DNA of 64,000 nt, from NCBI RefSeq assembly GCF_020882245.1, contig NC_083598.1:5759178-5823177 (forward strand), in the 5' to 3' direction. The notes under the pieces were generated by a model. The model searched no databases, was not told the DNA's origin, and saw only the letters and a list, made by a program, of their open reading frames with translations. Both the position numbers and the translations under genes were made by a program. Origin of the DNA: Rhopalosiphum padi. Its lineage: Eukaryota > Arthropoda > Insecta > Hemiptera > Aphididae. Shown here piece by piece: positions 52,201 to 64,000 of the stretch; the stretch's first letter is position 1, and each line of letters begins with the position of its first letter.

Positions 52201-55200
52201 TTACACGATCGAGAATATAAATACCGTTCAATTAAACCGATTTATTTCCTTAAAAATTTTAATTCGACACGGCAGACATATCATTATTCCTATGTAGTAT
52301 ATACTATAGACTATAGAGTATACGTAAGATACTTTTATAATCGTTAAAATTTGAACAACAAATTGTTGGCACAATCATGTTTTTTTTTTTCTTTGACATG
52401 TCACTTAGTTTCTTTTCATAGCTCCATTATTGTGCTAAATTCATTAGACTATATTTGATTTGTATCATTCAAAATTTGAAAATATCAAAAAAAACTTTCA
52501 CCCAAGTTCCGAATAATAACTCAGTTATACCAGAACTGGTTAGCCGCCTAGAGAAATCACTTTTAGACTTCACATCACACGTTTCCTTTCAACCAAATCT
52601 TAACATAATATTTGTTGACAATTTCATAAGTATACTTTATGTGTTCGTATAACAAGATCAAGAAAATACATTAAGAATAACCTATTTTGTATCTGTTCTC
52701 TACATTTTGATAAAAATAATCATGTTTGATGGAAATTTGTTGAAAATAAACAGTATAAAAACGATTTTTTTTTAAGTAAAACGATTTCAGCTTTTAGAGG
52801 AATAACAATTTCTGAGAAATATAAACTCAAACGACGGCGACGATTCAAAAAAAAAAAAAACATCAATCAGTCATTTTTCATGATTAGTTGAAACGTAAAG
52901 CCACTTAACTTTACTAATGATTGAAAAATCAGAGTCAAATCAGTCGTAACGATATATTTTTATCAAAAATAAAAACAGACATAAAATAATGTAAACACGA
53001 TTTATAACATTATTAGAAAGAATAAAAGGTTTTAAATTTTTGTTTTAATTTAATCAAATATTATACGAGTATAGCAAAAATTTAACAAAACATATATTTT
53101 AAAACAAAAGCCAACAAAAATGTTATTTTTCAATAGAAGATTATACCTAGTATATTATTCGAAAATTTCTATAATACCGTAGTAAACGGCGTAAATATTG
53201 TAACAGCCTTTGAAACTTTTCCCTGTTTTTTGGTATTTGGGTAATTACTAAAGTTTTTCCGTTGTCTCTGAACGTCTACAATTTTTCTATCATCAGTTAT
53301 GTACTTTTATACTTTCAAAAGTTTACTACAAGATTTATGATATTTTATTCTCATATACAGTTTAATAATAACTTCATAATTAACTACTTATATTTTATAG
53401 TAATCCCTTATAGTATTTTTTTTTTTTTATATATATATAAAAATGAACACTATTTAAAAACTTGATTATATGTCAAAGATAAGGTATTCGATTTGATTTT
53501 GATATTGTAACTTTACATAGATACAAGATAATACCTACTATAAATATTAGGTAAATTATTTTTTTTAACATTTTTTATAATTGAATGAATTCATTAGTGT
53601 TTTTATCATAACTATATTTTCAAAGAATGTGAAAAAATTAAAAGGTAGGTAGACATATTTTTATAAATATTTAACTACAGTTCAAATATTTTTTTTTATG
53701 TATAAATTAAAATACTATAAAAATAAATAAAAAACCCTGGCTGTCTGCATCTTTGAAAAATGTTGAAAAAAGTATATTATAATTCAGTACGGTAAGCTTT
53801 GGTTGCCGTAGTCATAAAATAACTAATACATAATATATAATATTAATTACTTAGCAAAACTACTCGACACAGATTATAATATTTATGGTTATTATTTTTA
53901 TATTGTAATCTACAATTACAGTATTTTGATTTTTTAATTTTCATAACAATAATCGATAAGTATATAGAGTGACGCGATGAGTTTTCGAGTTTTAACATAT
54001 GATTTTTACACACAGATGTTTTATAATAAGCATAATACGTTGGGAATTTATCATGCACATTTACTTGTCAGCATGACGTCAGAGACATATAATTTCCCAT
54101 GCAATCTCAAGCACATCATTTACCATATCGCTTTTCATTCAGTGTCTAGTGTCTACGCTGCCCCTAATATCAACCTCTTGTACTATTATCCTCTAATAAA
54201 GCATTCTAATAAAACTAATACCCTTTAACCTGTAAGTGCAGTATAATATGGTTTGTATTATGTTATATTATGTTAAAAGGATTGAATAATAATGAAATAA
54301 TTAATGATCGTATAATAAATATTGATACCATAATTTTGCAGCCTTGTCCACGTCTCGTGTGTCACGTCACGTAGCTCAAATACATTCAAATAGAAATCGA
54401 ATAAATAGACGTTATTAATTTTATTTTTTCAAACATTAAAATTTTCACAGCATACTAACCACTTTGAATGGTTATATTTGCATTTTGCGTCGATCCCTCC
54501 GCGCAATATATAATAATATTCTCTTGAAAAATCAATGCGTCTGGCGAGTAAAGAGGGATTGGTTCAGCGAGACTATAAACAGTATAAATATAATATAATT
54601 GCTTATAATATTCTATTCTATATTAGTGTAGTATTAGCGTGCATATTTGAGCGCTCGGACTATCTTAATTATTCATTTATCAGGCGATTCATCCCGTCCG
54701 GTCAAAACGATCGTTTTCCCGTCAACGTGATGGACTTCAGACCTTCGTTTGTGGTCTTCGTTCCCTTGCACGTGAAAAAATAAAATATCTACTTTCCTTT
54801 CACGGCCACTTAATCTCGTCAGCTAGTGAAACGAAACATAGGTAGTCGTGACCCTGGAAGGATAAAAAAAAAAGTGATATTCTCGTACATGGACGTAATA
54901 ATAAACTGTAATGCATAGGTATCATAAATATCCATGGGTTACTATACATGATATGTTTGATCTATTTATTCTAAGACTAACTTCAAACGAAATATAACCA
55001 GTAAAATTACGTTCATAAAACGGTTTTTTATTATTATCAGGAAAGGATGTATTTTCCACAACTTTAAGTGAAGTGAATTTTGTTAAACATTTATTATTTA
55101 TACATATTTACGAGTACTATAATAGTTTAGTTGTCGAATTCTCGTGTTAATCACTTCTACGATTACCGTGATTTTTTTATTCGTAATAATTGTGTAGACT

Positions 55201-58200
55201 CGCTGTGTGCCCGATTATCTGCCTGAATTTTGACCGGTTCGCTGAATATCAGTGAATTAAGAATGATTTTCTCCGTCGCGTTGATTCGAGTTTTTGTTTC
55301 TTTCGCATCCACACTGAATTTAATGACGACTAACGAACCCATCATTCAAGTCTGTATACAATCTGCCAAATAATTACTAGGCCAAACACAGAAGCGAGAA
55401 TAATTTACATTTGCCTCGCGGATAGTCCTATTGCCAAGTCCCCTTGAAAGTATTTGAAAATCCGTGTTTCCAATATAAACATATATTATAGTAAAGCACG
55501 TGGATATTGATGTCCCGTATAATACCGATTACTTTGTCCGCCGGATACGACGAGACCGAGTCCTTTACTGACAGCGAGACCATTAAGCCCACCCAATTGC
55601 ACTCACACCGCCGTCAATCTTTCTTTTTCATTTCCTTTAATCGTCAATAAACGGCATTTTCGAGATTATTTGTCCTGAGAATTATAACTGCGATTTTTTC
55701 GTTTTCTAAATTATCAGCGAGACTGTTTGACCAAAATAAAAAACGAATTTACCTTCTTATAGAATTACACGTTCTGTACTAGATAAGTTTACATTTATTT
55801 ACCGAATATACGGTAAAAATTAAATAATCATCACTATTTCCTATTTCTATAAGAAGCGAAATCCGTACAAAAAAATCATATCATGCCAATGGCTTAAATT
55901 TACTCGATCCGACTCCATCAAACATTATAATTTCTTAAAAGTATTGACAGGTGTAAGTTATACGCATAGATATAATGTTATTAAATTAATAATTATTCTT
56001 CTATTCTTCTTAATTTATATTTTCTGCGTAAACAAAACGAGTTTGATAGGATGTAAAGCAATTCTAGTTACTGATCTAGCGATAATTAAATGGTTTTTTA
56101 TGGTCGTATAACATATTTTTGTTGTAAAAATTATTAGTTTCAATGTTAACACAATATTTAAATCACATTAGTGCAAGATACAAAAATACAAAATGTTAAT
56201 ATAAACTCACTTCAAAAAAATGTATAACTATATATAATATTGGAATACAATTCATAAATATGTTATATATTATATATTATATTAGAAATATAAAATTAAA
56301 ATCTAGAAAATAAGTCTAATTAGTAATTAGTACTTGAAATATCACAGGTGTGCCTACATTCCGTTCTACAATCACTTCAAACTGTCGCTTTTAATAATAA
56401 ATTAGTGTGCGAGAAACCAATTACATTAAGTAGACTCAACACTAAGCACAATATAATAATTTGGTATTTGACTATTTTGTAGCTACTAAACTATATTAAC
56501 ATTTTAACTGAAATTATTAATTAAATATATCAAATTATTGTGCTTTATTTATTACTAGTCATCTTTCTGATTTTACTTTTTAACCATTTGCCATTATTTT
56601 AATTTTCCTTATAAACATAAGAAGACAAAATACATTTTAAATCATTAAAAATATTCGACAAAAATTAATTTTTTATCAACCAAAAAATATTCTGTAAAAA
56701 ATATGATACGTTATTTGGAAACATTTTATATACATATATTTTTTACTGCATAATCCATTCGTATTTAGCTAAAAACTATATTATTCAGTTTTATATATAA
56801 AAAAAAAAAAAGTATCTCCCATTACTACAAATTATAATATTATATTATACCCGAGAAGTATCATTTCAATTTTATTTATCGATTTTTAGAATAATTTATT
56901 AATCTGATAATTTATGACAGGAGCTTTCGCCGCTTGTTCTCTATCCCACAATAATCGGGCTCGAGAGGGACAGCTTGTTTATCAGATTGTTATGGAGCTA
57001 TCGGTTTCCGCAATCGTTTCCAATACGGTCATTTGGATGCTAACATTGCTGCGTTTGACTGCCAACAATAGCTAACGGAATTTTAACCTAAAATTCACTA
57101 CCCAGTTATTTAGAAACAACAGATACCTATCTGCTCGTTTCTGATAGTAATTAATCGATGTATACAGTTAAATCATTATATTACTATCTACGCGAAACTA
57201 CTCTTTATTCGGTGGTGATGAATTATTGCATCCATCCAATGATACGGAAATCAAGGCGTTTAAACAATCAACAACGAACAAACGTTTAGTCCGTGATTCT
57301 GGTGACAATAATGATAATAACTTAAATACTAATGTAATATTATCTATTGCCTAACCTAACCTTTACGATTATTTTATTTTCGATAAATGAAAATCTGAAG
57401 TCGTTTACTACAACGAACTGTACGAGCTGCTTTTATTTGAAAGTGTATGTGCAGTCATTGTGTACATTTGCAGTTGTATTCTATTATTTTGCTTATCGAT
57501 AATAATTCAATACTTTTTACTAAAAATATTCCTTTCATTATTATTGTTTGTAATCTATTTTAATTTGATTTACGTGGAAGGCAAGGACGTCTATTATTGA
57601 CCAACGTCGCGGCAACACGGCGCATTGTATAGTCAATTTAGGTACATATATAAATTGTATCATCGAAAATACATGTCATGCACATATTTTATACTAATTG
57701 ATCACGTCATTCAATTTAAATATTTGATGATATTGATGTAGTGTACTATCGTTTCCAAAAATCATGACTAACTATTGTTTACTGAATTATAATAATAATC
57801 AGTTTACCAATATCATTATATATTTATTTTATTTTAAAGGAATTGAATTTATTTTAAAATTACTAAATACTCAATATACTTACATTTAATACATAATTAC
57901 ATTAAATATTTTATTATAAAATTGTATTTTGTGTTCAATGTACACCAATAACAATATGTTTAAATATTTATAAATGTATAATACTTCAGTTCCTTTATTT
58001 AAATAATTTTCCATTTAAAACATGAGTCGATATAAATGTACCAAAATGCGAAATGAACTCATTAATAATTTGTTCATACAGATTTAATGGCATGTTTGAG
58101 AGGTTTATTTACACAGTAAATAAATAATATTATTTATAATGTTTACTTTTCTTGTAACATAATAAGCGTTATTTATTTATTTAGAAAAAATAACGAAATA

Positions 58201-60527
58201 ATATTTATTTGTTTAATAATAGGTATATGTGTCACTGTGGTTCTTTAAGTCATTAAGTTGTCAGAAATATGATTAAAATACCTTAATATCTAAAATGGTA
58301 AATGTGAATTTTTACAATAAAAATACAGTATTATTGAAATAGGATAGGATTTTACCATTGATTAAATAAATCAATGATTTTACTTTATTTCTATATTAGT
58401 ATTTTCTGTCTATATTTGTATATTAATAAAATGTATTTTACACTGTATTGGCAAGTATGAATTATTAAAACTGAAATTGAAAATACAATAAGTAATTTTC
58501 CTAAAATAGCATGAAGGTATTTTTATATAATGTTTAATATGAAATATATACTGTATTAATTAAGAAATTTAACATTTTAAGGAAATTATAAGTTCTATTA
58601 ATTGTTCAAGTATTAATTTAATTTTATTTTTATTTTTTGTTCAGTATTGCATTAATTGTATTTATTAACTGTATTTATTTTTAATTAATTATTGAAAGTT
58701 AAACTGAATTTAAGATAATTTCTACTTAAAATTATTAGTCTGGTTAAAAGCCACTTCACGTTTGATAGCACACTCATCATGTGTAAGAAATAAAATGAAT
58801 ATGGATCTCGCAAATGTATAAAATCATAAAAGATTATAAATGTTCACATAATAGGAGCATCTAAGTATAGGAATGCACCTATAATAAGTAACTTTTTTTT
58901 ACTATAATTATGTTAGAATTTTATTAATATAAATCACGATAGTACTATGATTAACTAACTCAAACATGGATAATACGATTTTCGAATCAAACCATTCGTC
59001 TAATCAAAATTGAACCATTTACATTTATAATAATAATAATAACAAATAATCGATTAAATTCCTACTCTTCTTAAATTTTAGTAACGATAGTGGAAAAAAA
59101 TACGCACATGAGCAGTAAGGTGCATTCCTGCGTTTAGACGCTCTTAACATTATTAGTTCTTACAATAGTATTATCTACTAGAGCTTATCGTTTATTTTGG
59201 ATACTAGTTTACTGTATATTTATACTAGGTAAGCACTAAAATACAATTTAAACTGTTAAAAGCAAAATATATCGATGAAAACAATCTCATAGTTACCACG
59301 TTTAACCAAATTTTTTTTCTATTTTTAATTGTAGTAACTAAAGTACAAATTTATTTAAATTTTAGAATCAAAAATTAATAAACATAAAATTAAGGGAATA
59401 TAAGTTACTTATAACTGATTATATACGTATGTGATCTTTAATACATTACAAATATTTTTCAAATCTAACCTTATATTATAATATATGCTTTTTATTTTCA
59501 AAGTATTAATTATGTTCAAACAATTCTGTAGTGTAAAATACATTGCAGAATATACATTGGATATATTTTCCTAATACCTACGTATTATTTTAAAATATCT
59601 TAATAGCGAATATATTATAATATATTATACACGTGCATATCTTATTAAGTTAGTTTTTAAAAAATACTTGTTTAAAAAATTGATCGTTGTTTTACGATAC
59701 ATTGAACAATCGAACTATATAAAATTATGTTTAATTAATCATAAATACCTCACGTTAAAAATATACAACACAGTCTTAAAAAAAAAAAACCTGCTATATG
59801 ATGTAAACAAACATATAATTATATGATAAAGCGTTGCATACAAAATCGATTTTAAGCGGAAATAGTATACCGGCCTTTACTTTTAAAGATTTTTTAGTAA
59901 GATAGTATTATAAAAATTACTATATAATTATAACATAGCCAAATTATTATTATTGATTTAAATGTCACACCGATGTATCATTGTACATTTTACAATGTCT
60001 ATAATAAGATCAAAATATAAGTAAAGTAAAAAGTATCAAGTCCCAAATAATTTTTTATTTTCCACATAATAACTAACATAATTGTTATTAATTCATCGGT
60101 ATATTTAATTTCGTCAAATCATTAACATTAAATTGAAATAAAGAAAAGATTTTCACATACATGTTCTATATAGTTACGTATTTAGTTTTCTTATGAAGCA
60201 TTTTGTATTTAATTTTCAAGACTACGCTAAAAAATTGAAAATAAAATTAATTTAAATCGTCATGTTACAACTTAAATATCTTTTAAAAAAAAAAAATTGA
60301 ATATGAGTTATTATATTATTTTAATTTTTGCATAAATAGGTTTTGAGAATCTGTATTAAATTTTAATACTTTTTCACTTACATATAAAATATGTAATGTA
60401 TCAACTGAAAAAAGTCAGCATTTTTTAATGACTATTTTGAAGATGTTATCATTTAAGATTCTTAACAAAGCGATAAATTTATTAACTTTACAATGATTTG
60501 TGTTTTTCATTGACTTTTGGGCCAATA

Positions 60528-60569
60528 AAAATGCCTCAATTGTACTATTAAGTACAATTGAGGCATTTT
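60528..60569. repeat. Perfect 19-bp inverted repeat with 4-base loop
   Basis: Arms AAAATGCCTCAATTGTACT (60528-60546) and its exact complement (60551-60569) surround ATTA. Pairing continues weakly outward (CCAATAA against GTTATGGG). May be the remnant of a palindromic MITE, or a hairpin if transcribed; no mature small RNA can be inferred from sequence alone. Confidence 0.85.
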
Positions 60570-60857
60570 GTTATGGGTACAATAAAAAAATTTCCTGGAA
60601 CTTTTTTTTATTATCAGAAAATAAAAATAATAAATAAAAAATTACATATTTATGATTCATATATGACCAAAATACCATAAATAAATGATGAATGACTATA
60701 ATAATATTCATTATTTTGGTATAATTTAAAAACATTATATTTTATAAGGGACTTAAACTTTTACGGACATATTAATTTTACTTTACGAAATCACATTTCC
60801 AAAATATGTAAATTAATTTTAAGATATTACCTATTTACTCCATAAACAAATTTACAT

Positions 60858-60890
60858 AATTTTAAGGCAAGGTAATATTGCCTTAAAATT
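60858..60890. repeat. Perfect 13-bp inverted repeat with 7-base loop
   Basis: AATTTTAAGGCAA (60858-60870) and TTGCCTTAAAATT (60878-60890) enclose GGTAATA. It lies about 290 bases from the stronger hairpin at 60528. Confidence 0.75.
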
Positions 60891-63039
60891 TAAGAACAAT
60901 ATAATAATATGGTTTATTTTATTTTTATTTTGTTAATACTATAATTATTAATGAATGCAATGTGTTCAAAAATTAAATCAACCTGCTAAACCAACCTAAT
61001 ACTATATTAAAATAAAAAGAAACATATCATAAACGTAGGTACTCAACGATATAAACTAAAGTAGGCCTCTCAGAATCCTTTTTCGTATGCAATAATATTA
61101 TATCATTAAATTCAAACTTAAAAAATCCATTACAGTTACGCATTTGACAACTACTAATATATAGCATAGTGATACCCACTTTCCCACCTTTTTATAAATT
61201 AATATTAAAATATTTATTGGAATTTTCAAGTTTCTGAGGTCACGTATTTTTAAATAATTAACATAAAATCAAAATCGATTTTATCATTAACATGCATTGT
61301 ATAAATATTACTGTTTTTCTGTAATTTTAAAAGTAATGGGAATTTTTTTTCTTGGTACAAGAAATCACTCTTAAGTATTGATACATTTTTACTACTCCTA
61401 AAAATACCATCACACAGTCAATTTCTTCACTCTAAAAAAATATTTCTTTTTTGAAAATTATTTATTATTTATATATTTTACTAAGAAAATTATATTTACA
61501 ATCTGTATACAACAAATACAATAAGTAATAAATACAAAATATTACATGATAATGAAGGGGCGCGTCCTGTGACACAACTTCAACATTTTATTTTTAAAGT
61601 TAAAAAATGAATTAATTTTAAATGAATCCCATAAGCTTTAAATTATTATTTCAAAAGAAATAGATACGATTAATAAATTCTAGTCACGTGACGAACCCAA
61701 AAGATTCGATTTGCAAATTATTATAAAAACCATTTCTCTACCTTTTTATTAGTATAATTTATTTTAAAGTTTGGAAGTTTTACCTTTTTTTTCATCATAA
61801 TTTATTTTTATTTAACAGTAAAGTTCTTAAATAACTACTGAATTTTCTTTGGTAAATATCACAACATGTGTGTGGTATAAATGATTTTCGAAAAAAAGTA
61901 TAGTAAAATAGGTGTTGGTTTTTGTTCAAAACATTTTAAACTAATGTACCAGCGCTTCACTATGTTATCGTTAACTTAATGACATTTTAACAATGATTGT
62001 AACCGCTTTAAATGGGTTAGTTGTTAATAGTGGCTAAATTGGTAGTATTTAAGTTAACTCATTTAATCACAACGTCTAACTCTTATTTTTTAAACGACTG
62101 GATAAGACATTATCATTTCAAATATCCCTACAGTATCGATCGATGGTAAAGTCAAAAAATTATATAAATAATTAAATAAGTTAAAATTGGCTTCAAAAAA
62201 TGGTGGTTTTGTAAAATAAATCCAATAATGAGTTTGATAATGTATAAAACTAACTTCAAGATTAATTACATTAAGAACGAAAGAAAAAAATAATAATAAT
62301 GAAGGGTGGATATAGAATGAAAACCGAACAATTTATAGTGAATACTTTTAAAGGACAAAATGTTTAGACATAATATCATTAATCTTGTAAATCGATACTT
62401 TTTTTTGTTTTGGAGACAATAAAAAGGAATTTATATACTCGTACAGCATTATATTGACGATGGACAAAGTACTTTTAAACTTTTATCACGTTTTCGTCGT
62501 ACATGCATTCTATACAAACTTAAAAGCATATCTGTCAGTGAATATTAAATTTTTGAACACATTCACAATGGAACAATCAAATTGACTCCCGATATTAGGG
62601 AAATTCAAAACCAACCATCAAATTGGCTTTTTAAACCATAAAATAATATAATTTAAAAAATGGTTCTCGAAAACGTTCTGAAAAATTGCCAAAAAAATTA
62701 TTTGAAAAATAATGAATATATTAGCTTTACACGTATTATACTATCTGTATAACTCAGAGTTACCCGGGTTCGATTGTTTTGTTTTTAATATTTTTAATCT
62801 TTAAACACGATTTCACAATTCTGTGCAACTTTGTTTTCCCTAAAGCTTAATATTTTAAATATTCTATCTGTTTAATCCATTTTAATAAAATTTATTCAAG
62901 ATTATTTAAAAAATATTTTATACATATTAATTAATCATTAAGTTAATTATTATTATTTATTATATTTTTACTCTGATATTCAGTTTCTGGATTATTGTAT
63001 TTTTTCCGTTGAACTACCTATTTTATCCTTTTAAGGGTT
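60891..63039. other. AT-rich sequence before the RTE-like fragments
   Basis: Nothing recognisable. An isolated GC-containing string at 61558-61580 (GGGGCGCGTCCTGTGACAC) is unexplained. From about 62735 the sequence may already belong to the RTE-like element. Confidence 0.5.
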
Positions 63040-63165
63040 TTGATTTTTCAAAAATCCTTTCTTAACGGATACCTTCGTTATACTAGCTATCTGTACACTA
63101 AATTTCAGCCCGGTCCATCTAATGGTTTGAATTGTGGCTCGACAAATTAGTCAGTCAGTGTCGCG
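63040..63165 (+). mobile_element. Second RTE-like 3' tail, different subfamily
   Basis: AAAAATCCTTTCTTAACGG, CTGTACACTAAATTTCAGCC and CGGTCCATCTAATGGTTTGA, followed by a TCAGTCAGTG tail, form the pattern of RTE 3' ends in insects (from memory: a block ending in AATTTCAGCC-AATCCGTCCAGTAGTTT). It lies about 300 bases upstream of copy 2 and in the same orientation. The element may begin earlier, near 62735. Confidence 0.45.
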
Positions 63166-63460
63166 TTTTCCTTTTATGAATTATACTTAAATAATGTCAA
63201 AGCTAGTGTTATAATATTATTGTAAGAACTTTTTAATGTAATAAGATCACACCAAAAAAAAAATAGAGATGAAATACAATTTTTAGAAATCCAAGCTCGA
63301 GGTTATAATATAATATACGTATAAATGATAGCCAATAAAAATATGCTACAAAGAATGATTTAATTAATTTTATTTTCATTATTTAGTATTATTTAATTTT
63401 ATTATTATTTATTTCACTATATCCACTTTATACTTTATTTGATTTTATAATATTACTAGC

Positions 63461-63745
63461 TTTATAACCCGACTTCGCCTATGAAAAAAGAACAAAGATA
63501 AAATATTGCACTTTATCAGTGTATCGCGGTTCTAATGAATCTTAGTTTACGAAAAACTGGACATACCTCACATTGAGAACTAATTCGTCCGAAATGGGCA
63601 ATCCGCCTGTGGTGGATTGGAAAAAGCTTTTGGTATATTTTTGAACGTGGTTCAAACTACTTTCTAAACTTTTCTGATAACTCTAAAAACAATCTTTGAA
63701 AGTTTCGTTAAAATCTGACCAGTAGTTTTTTAATCTAAATGCTAC
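63461..63745 (+). mobile_element. RTE-like non-LTR retrotransposon 3' fragment (copy 2)
   Basis: Begins TTTATAACCCGACTTCGCCT, has CAATCCGCCTGTGGTGGATTG (from 63599), AACGTGGTTCAAACTACT, CTCTAAAAACAATCTTTGAA and TTTCGTTAAAATCTGACCAG. These match copy 1 block by block with scattered substitutions. Same orientation as copy 1 and as the host exon. Not autonomous. Confidence 0.65.
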
Positions 63746-64000
63746 TAGCATGAAGACATTTCACTATGTTGTACAATTTAATAGTAAATAATAAATTTAA
63801 TATTATTTTCTTTTGTTCAAAAAAATCTCATACCAACGCGCATAATGGGTCGACTAGTTTACAGAAATTTTTATTTTGTTTAATTTTACCGCTGTAACCA
63901 TTATCAATTCTATCTCTGTATGTATATGAACAAAAAAAAATTATTTAATTTTTGTAAACCAAAATGAAATTTACATGTAATCTACTCTATACTAACCTAT

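Larger units (their letters stand above)
44111..60527. other. Long AT-rich intronic sequence
   Basis: No gene recognised over about 16 kb apart from listed repeats. Less AT-rich patches occur at 54480-55000, 55140-55640 and 56915-57080. Frames at 48618, 52455, 53262, 53977, 54535 and 55163 (-) show no domain. The receptor's expected TM6-TM7 exon (with the LGIIMG and CWLPF-type motifs) is not found. Confidence 0.5.

Noticed and set aside
52455..52652. 65-codon + strand frame with PELVSRLEKSLLDFTSHVSF
   Set aside because: The middle looks protein-like, but there are no splice sites or neighbours to support a gene and no recognised domain.
53977..54228. 83-codon + strand frame
   Set aside because: No recognised motif, no promoter or splice context, and composition matches the background.
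55163..55345. 60-codon - strand frame
   Set aside because: Short, unrecognised and without splice or promoter context; openness is within chance for this composition.
62755..62785. ACCCGGGTTCGATT, like a tRNA or tRNA-derived SINE T-arm
   Set aside because: No cloverleaf or A/B box pair fits; it lies at the start of a stretch that may belong to the RTE-like fragment.

Overview
The window is nuclear DNA of an animal, most likely an aphid (Hemiptera). By eye roughly three quarters of the bases are A or T. Long open frames are almost absent, poly-A/T runs and TA microsatellites are common, and degenerate transposon pieces are scattered throughout. The palindrome AGGTACCT, which I associate with aphid DNA, recurs at least five times. 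The aphid assignment is inference; no bacterial features (operons, ribosome binding sites, CRISPR arrays) are present.

The only protein-coding sequence I can support well is one internal exon of 146 bp on the + strand (18130-18275), with a clean acceptor and donor. It encodes the end of TM5 and part of intracellular loop 3 of a biogenic-amine GPCR, best matched from memory to an octopamine beta-type receptor. I see no other exon of that gene. The window therefore appears to be two very long introns: at least 18 kb upstream (phase 2) and at least 45 kb downstream (phase 1).

The second firm gene is a U4 spliceosomal snRNA (23435-23574, +) nested in the downstream intron. It carries the U6-pairing region, kink-turn stem-loop, Sm site and 3' stem-loop. 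Directly upstream (23045-23434) is a CpG-rich island unlike everything around it, open in several frames on both strands; it may be a promoter, an untranslated first exon or an unrecognised coding exon.

The rest is intronic background with mobile-element debris: a 179-bp MITE with 8-bp target duplication inside 19938-20132; RTE-like non-LTR fragments near 8.7, 11.5, 63.0 and 63.5 kb; an unusual pair of oppositely oriented tandem arrays around 12.4-13.7 kb; a dispersed family at 34.0, 36.0 and 44.0 kb; another at 5.4-5.9, 16.9 and 49.1 kb; hAT-like ends at 21.8 and 48.3 kb; and near-perfect hairpins at 9.94, 60.53 and 60.86 kb. Two weak coding remnants (left edge; 26.2 kb, - strand) are noted with low confidence. 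Nothing in the window clearly constitutes a new system; the most rewarding places are the CpG island with U4 and the inverted arrays.
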